Of a DNA stretch of 64,000 bases, positions 15,519-24,746 are shown one piece after another. The position numbers and the translations under genes were made by a program. This DNA is from Methanorbis rubei. Lineage in GTDB: Archaea > Halobacteriota > Methanomicrobia > Methanomicrobiales > Methanocorpusculaceae. The DNA lies in contig NZ_JAWDKB010000004.1 in the NCBI RefSeq assembly GCF_032714495.1, positions 62,001 through 126,000 of the forward strand, given 5' to 3'. Position 1 is the stretch's first letter. Every line of letters starts with the position of its first letter. Below the pieces are notes generated by a model, which searched no databases, was not told the origin of the DNA, and saw only the letters and a list, made by a program, of their open reading frames with translations.

Positions 15519-17804
15519 TTAATTCTTCTTCAACGCCGCATTCAAAAGAATCTGGCGCTCCGTCTTTGCGACAGTCTCGCGAATCTTCTGGATCGCATCA
15601 ATGTTCGACGAAACACTCGCAATACCCTGATTCACCAGCCACTTCACAAACTTCGGATCTGAACCTGCCTGACCGCAGATCGAACACTCGACACCTGCTT
15701 CGCGGCACTGCTCAATACAGCTTGCAATCAGCCGCATAACCGCAGGATGCTCCGGTTCATACATATCGCCGATAAGACCGTTATTGCGGTCCACCGCAAG
15801 CGTATACTGAACCAGATCATTTGTTCCAAACGAACAGAAGTTGATGCCTGCCTTAATGAACTCATCAATAATAATAGCGGACGCTGGGACCTCCACCATA
15901 ATACCGAGCACACGGTTGTCCACATCAATACCCCAGGAACGGAACGCCTCCTTTGCCGCGATAAACTCGCGGGGGTGCTGAACGAGCGGGAACATAATAC
16001 CGAGATTATCGTATCCCGCGTCCCAAAGACGTTTGAAACAAGCAGCCTGAATTCTCAGTTGATCGATCTGGCGAAGATCGCGGCGGATACCGCGGAATCC
16101 CAGCATTGGGTTGTGCTCGTCAGGCTCGTCCTCGCCGCCCGCCATATTTCTGAACTCATCGGTCGGGGAATCGATCGTTCTTACCCAGACCGGCTTGCCG
16201 CGGAATGCGTCCAGCACAGTCTTGATACCATTGTAAAGTTCAGAGATGAACTCCTCTTCCTTCTTGTTCTTAATGTACCAGCCGGGAGTCTTGTTCATAC
16301 CGATAATCAGATGCTCGATTCTGAGCAGTCCAACCCCGTCAGCACCGGTAGCTGCTGCACGTGCGGCAGCTTCCGGCATAGAGACGTTGACCTTCACGGA
16401 TGTTGCCGTAATAATCGGGGCTGCTGCAACCGCTGCGGTTACGGCCGCGCCTGCTGCCGGAACTGCTGCTGCGAGCTTTCCGTCATAGATCAGACCTTTC
16501 TCTCCATCGATGGTGACGATCTGTCCTTCCTTGAGGAGCGTTGTTGCCTTCTTTGTGCCGACAACTGCGGGTGTGCCCAGTTCTCTGGACACGATTGCCG
16601 CATGGCAGGTCATTCCGCCTTCGTCAGTGATGATACCAACTACTTTGCGCATGGCTGGAACCATGTCAGGGTTGGTCATGGGAGAAACCATGATGTCGCC
16701 TTCTTTGACACGGGAGGTGTCGCGTGCATCAGTCACGATAATGACTGGGCCGGACGCTACACCAGGGGACGCTCCGTATCCCTGTAAGATCACTTCTGCG
16801 TCCGGAGTGACGTCACCGCAGGACTCGCCGTTCTTTGCGGTTCCGTTCTTCTGGATCGTGGTGATCGGTCTGGACTGGAGGATGTAGATGGTGTCGCCCA
16901 CAATTCCCCATTCCATGTCCTGCGGGATCTTGTAATGCTCTTCAGAGATTACGGCAAACTCTGCGAGTTTTGCGACCTCTTTGTCGGAGAGAACCTGAGC
17001 GTCCTGGCGGTTTGCCGGGACGGCTACGGTTTTGGTTCCTTTGTTTCCGTCAGGAATAATTTCCACGGATTTGTTGGCGATGGTTTTGGTCGTGATCCGC
17101 TTGTTTTTGCGGTCATAGACATAGTTGTCAGGAGAAACGGTTCCGGAAACTACTGCTTCGCCAAGGCCCCATGAGCCTTCCATGATGACGTTTGCTGCCC
17201 CTGAAATCGGGTGGGACGAGAACATGACTCCGGCTTTTTCTGAGAAAACCAGCTGCTGGACGACGACCGCGATATTGACGGTGCGGTCATCGAATCCCTG
17301 TTTCGCACGATAGTAGATGGCGCGGGCACCGTAGAGGGAGGCCCAGCAGTCCTGCACGGCCTGAAGAAGGTCTTCATCGCCGAGAATATTCAGGTAGGTT
17401 TCCTGCTGACCGGCAAAGGATGCGTCCGGCAGGTCTTCTGCGGTTGCGCTGGATCTGACAGCTACGACCGTCTCGGATCCCATTTTCTTGTAGGATGCGG
17501 AGATCTCTTTTTTGATCTGATCAGGTATCTTGACGGAACTTACCATCTCTTTGACCATGTCGGCGGTCGAGTTGAGGGCATCGTTGTCATCGACATTGAG
17601 TTTTTCCAGTATATCGAAGATGGAATCCTCAAGTTTTGTCAGCTGCAGAAATTTGCGGAAAGCCTGGGCGGTCACGACAAAACCCTGTGGAACAGGGAGA
17701 CCAATGGAGGTCATTTCACCAAGAGAGGCGCCTTTCCCTCCAACAGAAGGGATGTCATCTTTACGGATTTCGTTGAGCCATAAGATATCGGGTGATTTGT
17801 CCAT
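15519..17804 (-). CDS. ppsA: Phosphoenolpyruvate synthase
   Basis: The enzyme makes PEP from pyruvate and ATP, a key step in carbon assimilation from acetyl-CoA in methanogens. The start is the ATG at 17804 (761 residues); a GTG two codons earlier is possible. Domains in order are an N-terminal ATP-grasp (GGKGASLGEM near residue 22), the phosphohistidine domain with GGMTCHAAIVSRELG, an Ala-rich linker, and the PEP/pyruvate barrel with GTNDLVQYTLAVDRN and the Cys-bearing ECSICGQAG. It ends 30 bp before mfnA. The upstream gap holds a repeat and the divergent serA promoter. Confidence 0.96.
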   Translation of the reverse strand: MDKSPDILWLNEIRKDDIPSVGGKGASLGEMTSIGLPVPQGFVVTAQAFRKFLQLTKLEDSIFDILEKLNVDDNDALNSTADMVKEMVSSVKIPDQIKKEISASYKKMGSETVVAVRSSATAEDLPDASFAGQQETYLNILGDEDLLQAVQDCWASLYGARAIYYRAKQGFDDRTVNIAVVVQQLVFSEKAGVMFSSHPISGAANVIMEGSWGLGEAVVSGTVSPDNYVYDRKNKRITTKTIANKSVEIIPDGNKGTKTVAVPANRQDAQVLSDKEVAKLAEFAVISEEHYKIPQDMEWGIVGDTIYILQSRPITTIQKNGTAKNGESCGDVTPDAEVILQGYGASPGVASGPVIIVTDARDTSRVKEGDIMVSPMTNPDMVPAMRKVVGIITDEGGMTCHAAIVSRELGTPAVVGTKKATTLLKEGQIVTIDGEKGLIYDGKLAAAVPAAGAAVTAAVAAAPIITATSVKVNVSMPEAAARAAATGADGVGLLRIEHLIIGMNKTPGWYIKNKKEEEFISELYNGIKTVLDAFRGKPVWVRTIDSPTDEFRNMAGGEDEPDEHNPMLGFRGIRRDLRQIDQLRIQAACFKRLWDAGYDNLGIMFPLVQHPREFIAAKEAFRSWGIDVDNRVLGIMVEVPASAIIIDEFIKAGINFCSFGTNDLVQYTLAVDRNNGLIGDMYEPEHPAVMRLIASCIEQCREAGVECSICGQAGSDPKFVKWLVNQGIASVSSNIDAIQKIRETVAKTERQILLNAALKKN

Positions 17805-17886
17805 AGACACTCGCTATTACATTGGTGCCAAACAACAATAATAGATTGCGTTGGGTCGGGTGTATGGTGGTAGAGGGAAGCGGGTA

Positions 17887-17930
17887 TTTTTTGTAGATGG
17901 TTACTCCAAGCGAAACCGCCTACGAAAAAC
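17887..17930. repeat. Dispersed repeat, single core
   Basis: The core GATGGTTACTCCAAGCGAAA (17896-17915) sits in an imperfect palindrome running from TTTTTGTAG to CTACGAAAAA. It lies in the divergent promoter region between ppsA and serA, so its effect on either promoter deserves a check. Confidence 0.68.
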
Positions 17931-18015
17931 AACCTCTTCCTCATACTAAGAACATCCCCACCCAACGCAGGACAATACTATTACCGTTCAAACACCAATA
18001 CCTACAGGATTATCC

Positions 18016-19599
18016 GTGAGCTTCAAAGTACTTGTCAGCGACCCGCTTGCAGAAGAGGGTATTGCTATTTTAAAGGGCTTTTGTGATGTTGATGAAAAAG
18101 CCGACCTTTCCGAGGACGAACTTGTCAAGATCATTGGCCAGTATGACGCACTGATTGTCCGGTCAGGCACGCAGGTCACCGCTCGCATCATCGAAGCGGC
18201 TGACAACATGAAATACATCGGCCGTGCCGGCGTTGGCGTGGACAACATCGACTGCGACGCTGCAACCAAAAAAGGAATCATCGTCTCGAACGCTCCGGAA
18301 GGAAACACCCTTGCCGCAACCGAACACACGGTTGCCATGATGATGGCGCTTGCACGAAACATCCCGCAGGCATCCGCATCCCTCAAGAAGGGCGAGTGGA
18401 AACGCTCCAAATTCATGGGCAACGAGATGAACGGCAAGACGCTCGGTGTTGTCGGATTCGGCAGAATCGGCAGAGAAGTTGCAAAACGTGCACAGGCTCT
18501 TCAGATGACGGTTATCGCTTACGACCCGTTCATCCCTGCCGAAGTCGGTGCTGCGATGGGTGTTGAGATGATGAGCGTTGCCGAGCTTTTCACCAAGGCC
18601 GACGTCATTACGGTTCACACCCCGCTTATCCCGTCCACCACGCACATGGTAAACAAGGACTCGATCGCAACGATGAGAGACGGCGTTCGTATCATCAACT
18701 GTGCCCGCGGCGGTATCATTGATGAAGCAGCTCTTTACGATGCAGTCGTTTCCGGCAAGATTGCCGGAGCCGCTCTTGACGTATTTGAGGAGGAGCCGCC
18801 AACCAGCTCTCCGCTTCTGACGCTTGACAAAGTCATTGTCACGCCGCATCTTGGCGCAAGCACGGTTGAGGCACAGAAGAACGTCGCGATCTCGGTTGCC
18901 CAACAGTGCATTGAGGTGCTGAAAGGCGGTTCTGCCAGAAGCGCAGTCAATGCTCCGCTTATTGCTCCTGAGATTCGCCCGAAGCTTGAGCCATTCGCAC
19001 TGCTTACCGAGAAGATGGGCAGCCTTGCGGCCCAGCTTGCGGACGGTGCTATCACCGAGGTAGAGTTTGCCTATCTTGGCGAGGTCTCTGAGATGAAGCA
19101 GAATCTGAAGTATGCCACCCGAATGGGCCTGAAGGGTCTGCTGGACAAGGCCCTGCACGAGCCGGCAAATGTGGTGAATGCAGAGTTTATTGCACAACAG
19201 CGCGGCATGACGGTCGTTGAGAAGACGTCGGCTGATGCAGGAGACTACAAATCTCTGGTTGAGATGAGCTTCAAGACGGCAAAAGGGAAGCAGACGATCT
19301 CCGGTATTGTTACCCGTGTCGGCCCCCGTATTACGGCAATTAACGGCTACTCGATGGATCTGGTGCCGAAAGGAAATGTGATTATTGCAGATCACATCAA
19401 CCGCCCGGGCGTTGTTGGTCCGGTTTGTGTGCTTCTTGGCAAATACAATATTAATATCTCGAATATGCAGGTCGGACGTGTGGATGTCGGCTCAGAGTCT
19501 CTGATGATTCTCGCGGTCGATGATCTGGTTCCATCCAATGTGATGCAGGAAGTTGCGGAAAGCAACGGCATCATTTCTGCGAAGTTCATGCAGCTGTAA
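18016..19599 (+). CDS. serA: D-3-phosphoglycerate dehydrogenase
   Basis: The first step of serine synthesis, oxidising 3-phosphoglycerate with NAD. The start is GTG; the 527-residue length equals the long form. Domains in order are an N-terminal substrate domain, a Rossmann fold with GVVGFGRIGREVAK near residue 140, the NCARGGIIDEAAL block, the catalytic His in VTPHLGAST near residue 279, an intervening ASB domain, and a C-terminal ACT domain (from about 455, NRPGVVGPVCVLLGKYNINI) that usually senses serine. It is divergent from ppsA and convergent with the MFS gene. Confidence 0.96.
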   Translation: MSFKVLVSDPLAEEGIAILKGFCDVDEKADLSEDELVKIIGQYDALIVRSGTQVTARIIEAADNMKYIGRAGVGVDNIDCDAATKKGIIVSNAPEGNTLAATEHTVAMMMALARNIPQASASLKKGEWKRSKFMGNEMNGKTLGVVGFGRIGREVAKRAQALQMTVIAYDPFIPAEVGAAMGVEMMSVAELFTKADVITVHTPLIPSTTHMVNKDSIATMRDGVRIINCARGGIIDEAALYDAVVSGKIAGAALDVFEEEPPTSSPLLTLDKVIVTPHLGASTVEAQKNVAISVAQQCIEVLKGGSARSAVNAPLIAPEIRPKLEPFALLTEKMGSLAAQLADGAITEVEFAYLGEVSEMKQNLKYATRMGLKGLLDKALHEPANVVNAEFIAQQRGMTVVEKTSADAGDYKSLVEMSFKTAKGKQTISGIVTRVGPRITAINGYSMDLVPKGNVIIADHINRPGVVGPVCVLLGKYNINISNMQVGRVDVGSESLMILAVDDLVPSNVMQEVAESNGIISAKFMQL

Positions 19600-19621
19600 A
19601 TATTTCCTCATACTTTTTTTA

Positions 19622-20818
19622 TTACTGCCGCATGCCAAGAGCGATGTAGCCGCATATCGCGAGGGCGAGAACAAAACAAAGTAAAAATCCTGCCGCATAA
19701 CCGGCAAGCGCTACGGCAACTCCTGCAATAAGTGGGCCTGCTGAGTGACCGATGTCCATAAGAGAGGAGAGTGCACCCATGGACGCACCGAGTCGGTTCT
19801 GTTCGGTGATATTTGCTGCGTAAATATTCGCGGCAACGGTAGAGAGTGACATGCCGATACCAAAGATGCAGCTGATGCCAAGCAGGAACCAGAAGTTTCC
19901 TGTGAGGATAAAAGCACCGAGCGAACAGCCGGTCAGGAAAAGTCCAAACAGCATCTGACGGACAGGATCTTTTTGATCGGCACGTTTTCCAAAAAACGGT
20001 TTTGTTGCGGCAATGACGATGACCTGTACAAAAAAGATGATACCGGTCTGCCATGCGGAAATACCTGTACTGAGAAGGTAAAGGGGAAGAAATGTTTCAA
20101 AGGCTCCGAAGCAGAAGTAGGTCGCCATCTCGGCACCTGATGCTGACCGAAGTCCTCGGTTGCCGAGGAAGATCAGAAGATTCTCCCGAAATGCTGCAAG
20201 GGTGACGGAGGATAATGGTTGTGCCGGTCCTGTGTCATGATACCAAAGCGTTAGGCAGAACACGGGAATTCCTGCGATGAATGCGATGAGGTATACCGCG
20301 TAGTAGGCGAATCCTGCCGGGGCTGCGGCGAACAGTGAGAGGACTACGCCACCGATGAGAGGGGCTGCGGATCGTCCGATGAGGGTTGATGAGCTGTAGG
20401 CTCCCATCATTGCTCCTTTGTGTTCACCGAACCGTTCGGCTATCACAGCACCGGTTACGGGCCCGAGAATGGCGGTTGCCATGCCATGGAAAAATCGTAC
20501 TGGAATGAGGAGGAGAGGATCAACCGCTGCGAGATAGAGAAGGGGAGCGATGAGAAATACTGCACCCGCGAGGATGAGGAGCCTGCGCCGTCCGAGATGA
20601 TCAGAGAGAACACCAACCGGAAAGCTGAGAAGGATTCCTGCAAAAGGGGAGACTGCAGCAATGAGGCCGATAGTTGCACTGCCTGCTCCAAGGGATTCGG
20701 CGTAGAGGGGAAGCACAGGGTTTTTCGCGATGGTTGTGGAGAATATGGCAAAAAGACCGATAATGCAGAGGTATTGTATCAGTCGTTTTTTCTGTGTGTC
20801 ACCGTCCGCGAAGTTCAT
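19622..20818 (-). CDS. Major facilitator superfamily transporter
   Basis: The 398-residue protein has about twelve hydrophobic segments and the MFS loop motif GVLSDHLGRRRLLI between helices 2 and 3. The overall pattern resembles drug or multi-substrate efflux carriers of the DHA1 type, though the substrate cannot be inferred. It is monocistronic and converges on serA with 22 bp between stop codons. Its promoter region lies opposite the tRNA-Val gene. Confidence 0.82.
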   Translation of the reverse strand: MNFADGDTQKKRLIQYLCIIGLFAIFSTTIAKNPVLPLYAESLGAGSATIGLIAAVSPFAGILLSFPVGVLSDHLGRRRLLILAGAVFLIAPLLYLAAVDPLLLIPVRFFHGMATAILGPVTGAVIAERFGEHKGAMMGAYSSSTLIGRSAAPLIGGVVLSLFAAAPAGFAYYAVYLIAFIAGIPVFCLTLWYHDTGPAQPLSSVTLAAFRENLLIFLGNRGLRSASGAEMATYFCFGAFETFLPLYLLSTGISAWQTGIIFFVQVIVIAATKPFFGKRADQKDPVRQMLFGLFLTGCSLGAFILTGNFWFLLGISCIFGIGMSLSTVAANIYAANITEQNRLGASMGALSSLMDIGHSAGPLIAGVAVALAGYAAGFLLCFVLALAICGYIALGMRQ

Positions 20819-20929
20819 GGTGTACTTTATTGGCGGGAATGTCGGATAAAACAGCGGTGAAAATCACTTGAAAATCTTTATATTTCGGAATGTCTAATGT
20901 ATTAGAGCACACAGGTGCAAAACATGCGT

Positions 20930-21003
20930 GGACTCGTGGTCTAGTTGGCTATGACGTCGCCTTGACATGGCGGAGATCAAGGGTTCGACTCCCTTCGGGT
21001 CCA
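20930..21003 (+). tRNA. tRNA-Val (GAC)
   Basis: The 74-nt sequence folds as a cloverleaf. GGACTCG pairs with CGGGTCC (one G-U), the anticodon stem TCGCC/GGCGG encloses the loop TTGACAT with anticodon GAC at 20964-20966, and the T arm is AAGGG-TTCGACT-CCCTT. The discriminator is A and no CCA is encoded. A TATA-like TTTATATT lies about 50 bp upstream. Confidence 0.95.
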
Positions 21004-21073
21004 CTTCTTTTCTGAAAGAGTTCCAAAATATTCGGTAAGTATTTTTCCATCCACTACATAGTATCTCATTACT

Positions 21074-22183
21074 TTGCAGTTTTCCCGTTGCATGTTCGTA
21101 CTTCTCCTGCTTCTCCTCATTCTCATAAGCTTCAGCGCTGGCTGCATCACCTATGTTTCTGAACCGGAATTAGAGACACTGCCAATCCCCACGCCGGAAG
21201 ATACACCTTTACCAACCCCGGAAGTTACTGCAACCCCTACCCAGACTCCAGAACCTCTTCCAACTCCTGCATGGGGAATGCTGCGCTCTGAGTTCTCCTG
21301 GACTTATCAGAATACCAATCACAGCTACTCTATCGACGTCCCCAAAACCGCATACCAGTACTTCAAGAAACAGGATCACACCAAAAACAGCAACTACGTC
21401 CGTTACGCTCTCTCAGACTACGACCGCACCTACGTCAAAGAGATTGCTGATGTGTTTACCGCGATGGGTGCAAAAGCCGGGTACAGCGAGAAGGAGACAA
21501 TTGAAAACTTCATCGCATTCGTGCAGTCGCTTTCTTACACCTCAGATATGGAAACCACAGGCATTGAGGAGTATCCGCGCTATCCTTTAGAGACCCTTGT
21601 GGACAAAGGCGGCGACTGCGAGGATGTTGCTATCCTTATCGCCTCAGTTCTTCATGAGATGGGGCACGGAGCTGTGCTTTTCAAACTCCCTGAGCATATG
21701 GCGGTCGGCATTGCGGGCGATGAGATGTTTGAGGGGACCTATTATCCCTATAACGGCACGCGCTACTACTATCAGGAGACTACTGCCAAAGGCTGGGGCA
21801 TTGGTGACCTGCCCAAAGAGTTTACTGATGTTTCGGTCGAGGTGCTCCCGCTCGAACAGCGGTCGGTAATGGATCTTGAGTTCATGGCTGAACCCGACAC
21901 CTCCACATGGGATGCGGCGGTGTATCGGATGGTTGCAACCGCGAAAAATCTCGGCCCAGGTACCTTGCACGGTGCCCGGTTGGAGGTAACAGTGTGGGTC
22001 GGCGATAGGGTGTATGACAACCAGACATTTTATCTCGACGACTGCCGCGAGCATGATAGTGTTCGGGTTGAAGGAAAGATCAATCTCCCCCGTCGTGAGC
22101 AGGCGGAGATATCTGCGGTTCTTACCGGCGGCAATCTGCACGGAGACGTGATCGCTGAGACTGGCGTGTTCAACGCGCCGTGA
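21074..22183 (+). CDS. Transglutaminase-like lipoprotein
   Basis: A lipoprotein signal with the lipobox SAGC places the lipid-bearing Cys at residue 24, followed by a long Pro/Thr linker (residues 28-66) and a transglutaminase-like core. The catalytic Cys182 lies in GGDCEDVAILIASVL and the His at residue 208 in PEHMAVGI. The C-terminal part (from about 290) is a beta-rich extension. Such archaeal proteins are thought to act on cell-surface peptides. The start is uncertain: TTG at 21074 keeps an Arg before the hydrophobic stretch, while ATG at 21092 gives no basic N-region. It is monocistronic, beside tRNA-Val. Confidence 0.8.
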   Translation: MQFSRCMFVLLLLLLILISFSAGCITYVSEPELETLPIPTPEDTPLPTPEVTATPTQTPEPLPTPAWGMLRSEFSWTYQNTNHSYSIDVPKTAYQYFKKQDHTKNSNYVRYALSDYDRTYVKEIADVFTAMGAKAGYSEKETIENFIAFVQSLSYTSDMETTGIEEYPRYPLETLVDKGGDCEDVAILIASVLHEMGHGAVLFKLPEHMAVGIAGDEMFEGTYYPYNGTRYYYQETTAKGWGIGDLPKEFTDVSVEVLPLEQRSVMDLEFMAEPDTSTWDAAVYRMVATAKNLGPGTLHGARLEVTVWVGDRVYDNQTFYLDDCREHDSVRVEGKINLPRREQAEISAVLTGGNLHGDVIAETGVFNAP

Positions 22184-22204
22184 TGGGCGTGGTAATTTTT
22201 TTCT

Positions 22205-22372
22205 AAACGCGAATGGCGCGAATAACGCGAATAAAAAATCGCCAATGGCGATTTTTCAAAAAAAAAATAATCAGTGTTTCTCCAAGAGATGAGAACAGTT
22301 TAAAAATGAATTATGTTAATAAAATCTTAAAAATCGCCATTGGCGATTTTTTATTCGCGTGTATTTGCGTTT
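22205..22372. repeat. GCGATTTTT inverted-repeat element, copy 1
   Basis: The left arm (22205-22256) contains CGCGAATAAAAAATCGCCAA, and the right arm (22329-22372) is its near-perfect reverse complement ending TTCGCGTGTATTTGCGTTT. About 70 bp lies between the arms, including AATAATCAGTGT. A second copy with the same internal motif lies at 24077-24233. Its right arm overlaps the last codons of the VOC gene. Confidence 0.78.
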
Positions 22373-22839
22373 CCAAACGCCACCCTCTCCACCCTCTCAA
22401 TTGGATGCTGGGTCTTTGCCGCAGTCTCTGAAACACTCATCCCACTCTGAAGGCAGCGGCGGATAACCATCTCCATACTCTCGCCGATCTCGATAATATG
22501 CAGATTCGGATCATAGATCCGCACAACCCGCTGCCCCCACGAATGCTCAATCATTTCATGGACATAGTTGATCTCAGGCATCGTATCCAGGCGTGACAGA
22601 AAAAGATCAAACTCCTCCTCCTCAAAGTAGAGCTCCATATTATGCGGCCGGCAGAGAATCGTATCATCACTCACTCCTGCCAGCTGCGAAAACGATGCAA
22701 CTGACTGCAAGGAAATGCCGTTCGTGAAGGAGACGTTCTCGCCGAAATCATACACAATCACAAGGTCGAACAGATTCTGATAAAACTGCACTGACGCAGC
22801 AATATCTTTTACCACAATTAGTGGCCCGAGAAACTTCAT
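22351..22839 (-). CDS. VOC (glyoxalase/dioxygenase-fold) protein
   Basis: The 162-residue protein (start MKFLGPLIVVKDI) has the VOC layout of two beta-alpha-beta-beta-beta modules, with DIAASVQFYQNLFDLVIVYDFGEN in the first and the metal-loop-like DPNLHIIEIGESME in the second. Members bind a divalent metal and do glyoxalase, dioxygenase or binding jobs. Its start comes only one base after the stop of the radical SAM gene, so they are an operon. The last eight codons (GNANTRE and stop) come from the repeat, so the natural C-terminus may have been changed by its insertion. Confidence 0.8.
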   Translation of the reverse strand: MKFLGPLIVVKDIAASVQFYQNLFDLVIVYDFGENVSFTNGISLQSVASFSQLAGVSDDTILCRPHNMELYFEEEEFDLFLSRLDTMPEINYVHEMIEHSWGQRVVRIYDPNLHIIEIGESMEMVIRRCLQSGMSVSETAAKTQHPIERVERVAFGNANTRE

Positions 22840-22840
22840 C

Positions 22841-24064
22841 TTACTTCTCCACAATTTTTCTCATGAGCATCATAACGCCCGGCTTTTCCTTTCGCCTCAC
22901 CCGTGAGACACGGGCACCCGCAGGAACTGCGGGTGCTGCCTGCATCTCGGCCTCCATTCGTGCGGTTATTTCATCAAAAATTCTTTTATATGCAACACAG
23001 TGCGGATCAACACCAGACGCGTCCGCGTCTCCCGCGAGCGCGTTGTAAGGACAGCCGCCCCGGCAGTAGTTGATGTGGGCGCAGTCTTTGCAGGCAGAAT
23101 CCACATGATCCTTGAATGCGAGCATTCGCACTCCTGCCTGCGTCTGCATCAGCATCTCTACTGTTGGCGCGTCATGCACATTGCCCATCACCCATTCCGG
23201 CATTCCGACAAATCGGTAGCAGGGATAGATGTCCCCGTTCGGCCCGATCGCAAACGTTGTTCCCATGCAGTCCGCATACGTGCATACGCATCCGCTTCTG
23301 GTAAACACGCACCGGCAGAGATCGTTGATGTTCATGATCTCAAGATCATCTGGATTCGCAAGCGCTGCGTCCAGAAGATACACTAAAAGCTCTCCGTACT
23401 CTGTTGGGGACAACGTCCATTCGTTTGGGTTGTCGCCTTTGAGGGAGGGGAGAGCGGGATGCAGCTTCATTCCCCATCCCTGACTTCGGAAGAACTCGAC
23501 GATCTCCTCTTTTCTCTCGACCGAGGAGTTGGTGAATGTGCAGATGAATCTGACGAGGAGGCCGTGGGCTGTTGCTGTTCGGTAGCCGGCGAGGGTTCGC
23601 TCGAAGTAGTCGTCGCCTCTCTGGTAGTCGGTCAGGTCCTTTGGCCCGTCAATGGAAGAGCCGAGCGGAACATGGTGACTGCTCAGAATTTCTGCGAGCT
23701 CGTCAGTCATCAGCCAGAGATTGGTCTGCATGGCAAACTCCGGACTGAGATGCGGCAGACGTTTTTCAATCATTGGCAGAACTTCGCGGTAGAATTCCGG
23801 GCCTGCGAGAAGGGGTTCTCCGCCGTGAAAGGTAAAGGTCACCCGCTGGTCCTGTAATGGTTCAAGCCAGCGAACGATTGCTTCTGCTGTTGCCAGGGTC
23901 ATTTTTGGCGAGTTGACGTCTGAGCTCCAGCAGTATTTGCATCGCCCGGGGCACCCGAGGGTTGGGATGATCATCACATGGAAGGGATTTTTCATCGATA
24001 TCATTACTGGTGTTTTTTGGGAGATAAGTTTCTGTCGGTCTTTGGTGGTTTTTCCTTGCGGCAT
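22841..24064 (-). CDS. Radical SAM/SPASM peptide-modifying enzyme
   Basis: The 407-residue enzyme has the radical SAM motif at C38, C42 and C45 (CPGRCKYC), the following FHGGEPLL, and a C-terminal SPASM-type region with two Cys sets: CRCVFTRSGCVC and CYRFVG in the middle, and CKDCAHINYCRGGCP near the end. This layout is that of sulfatase-maturase-like and peptide-modifying enzymes with extra Fe-S clusters; I recall a methanogen peptide-maturase group of this kind. No Cys-rich precursor gene is visible nearby. The start could be a later Met (near residue 24). It is cotranscribed with the VOC gene, and the pair is bracketed by the two repeat copies. Confidence 0.85.
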   Translation of the reverse strand: MPQGKTTKDRQKLISQKTPVMISMKNPFHVMIIPTLGCPGRCKYCWSSDVNSPKMTLATAEAIVRWLEPLQDQRVTFTFHGGEPLLAGPEFYREVLPMIEKRLPHLSPEFAMQTNLWLMTDELAEILSSHHVPLGSSIDGPKDLTDYQRGDDYFERTLAGYRTATAHGLLVRFICTFTNSSVERKEEIVEFFRSQGWGMKLHPALPSLKGDNPNEWTLSPTEYGELLVYLLDAALANPDDLEIMNINDLCRCVFTRSGCVCTYADCMGTTFAIGPNGDIYPCYRFVGMPEWVMGNVHDAPTVEMLMQTQAGVRMLAFKDHVDSACKDCAHINYCRGGCPYNALAGDADASGVDPHCVAYKRIFDEITARMEAEMQAAPAVPAGARVSRVRRKEKPGVMMLMRKIVEK

Positions 24065-24076
24065 GATAAATTTTTA

Positions 24077-24233
24077 AAACGCGAAGGGCGCGAATAGCGC
24101 GAATAAAAAATCGCCAATGGCGATTTTTCGAGGAAAAGAAATAATCAGTGTATCTCTAGGAAAAGAGAGCAACATAAAAAATAATATTAGTCATTTTTTA
24201 AAAATCGCCATTCGCGCTATTCGCGTTTAAAAA
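24077..24233. repeat. GCGATTTTT inverted-repeat element, copy 2
   Basis: The left arm (24077-24128) again contains CGCGAATAAAAAATCGCCAA, the right arm (24199-24233) ends CGCCATTCGCGCTATTCGCG, and the interior shares AATAATCAGTGT with copy 1. The copies have the same orientation and lie on both sides of the VOC and radical SAM genes. The right arm ends just before the thioesterase stop codon. Confidence 0.78.
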
Positions 24234-24238
24234 GCTAA

Positions 24239-24643
24239 TCACTCAGCACAGAACCGCAGCAGTCTCTCCCGCAGATCATCAGGAATTGGCGTCTTGCACT
24301 CACGCTCATAATCGAAGTAGACCAAAACATCCTCAGCAGTCGCGATAAGATTTGCATCAGAATCATAGATCGAGTGGCTGATCAAAAAACTCGTGTTCTT
24401 CACCTCGGTCACCACAGAATCAACCGTCACCGTTCCCGGATAATACAACGGCTTACAGTACCGACAGCTGGTTGCCGCAAGAATCGGGGCATGGGCAGGT
24501 CGCGTACTTCCCTTCATCAGACCCACCTCTTCACACAGATGAATTCTGGATGTCTGCACATACCGCAGAATTATCAGATTATTTACATGGCCATACGCAT
24601 CGAGATCGTCCCAGTCAACGCGAATCACTGTTTTCAGCTGCAC
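24239..24643 (-). CDS. Acyl-CoA thioesterase, 4HBT (hotdog) family
   Basis: The 134-residue hotdog-fold protein has the 4-hydroxybenzoyl-CoA thioesterase signature, with the active Asp in DDLDAYGHVNN (residues 12-22). These enzymes hydrolyse acyl-CoA thioesters; the family is broad, so the acyl chain is unknown. It is on the minus strand just past repeat copy 2 and divergent from the cyclophilin gene, with about 100 bp between the starts. Confidence 0.85.
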   Translation of the reverse strand: MQLKTVIRVDWDDLDAYGHVNNLIILRYVQTSRIHLCEEVGLMKGSTRPAHAPILAATSCRYCKPLYYPGTVTVDSVVTEVKNTSFLISHSIYDSDANLIATAEDVLVYFDYERECKTPIPDDLRERLLRFCAE

Positions 24644-24746
24644 TCAACAACTCCTTCAAACAGATAGGTGTGATGATCAGGTAAATCTGTGGAAACGACT
24701 CCTCAGACATGCATGTTTATTGCCGGTCCAACTACAACCTGTAATC

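Noticed and set aside
15747-16787. Plus-strand frame of 346 codons antisense to ppsA
   Set aside because: It lies inside ppsA, whose catalytic motifs are complete, and it resembles no known family.
18163-19395. Minus-strand frame of 410 codons antisense to serA
   Set aside because: SerA domains are intact on the plus strand and the antisense product has shadow composition.
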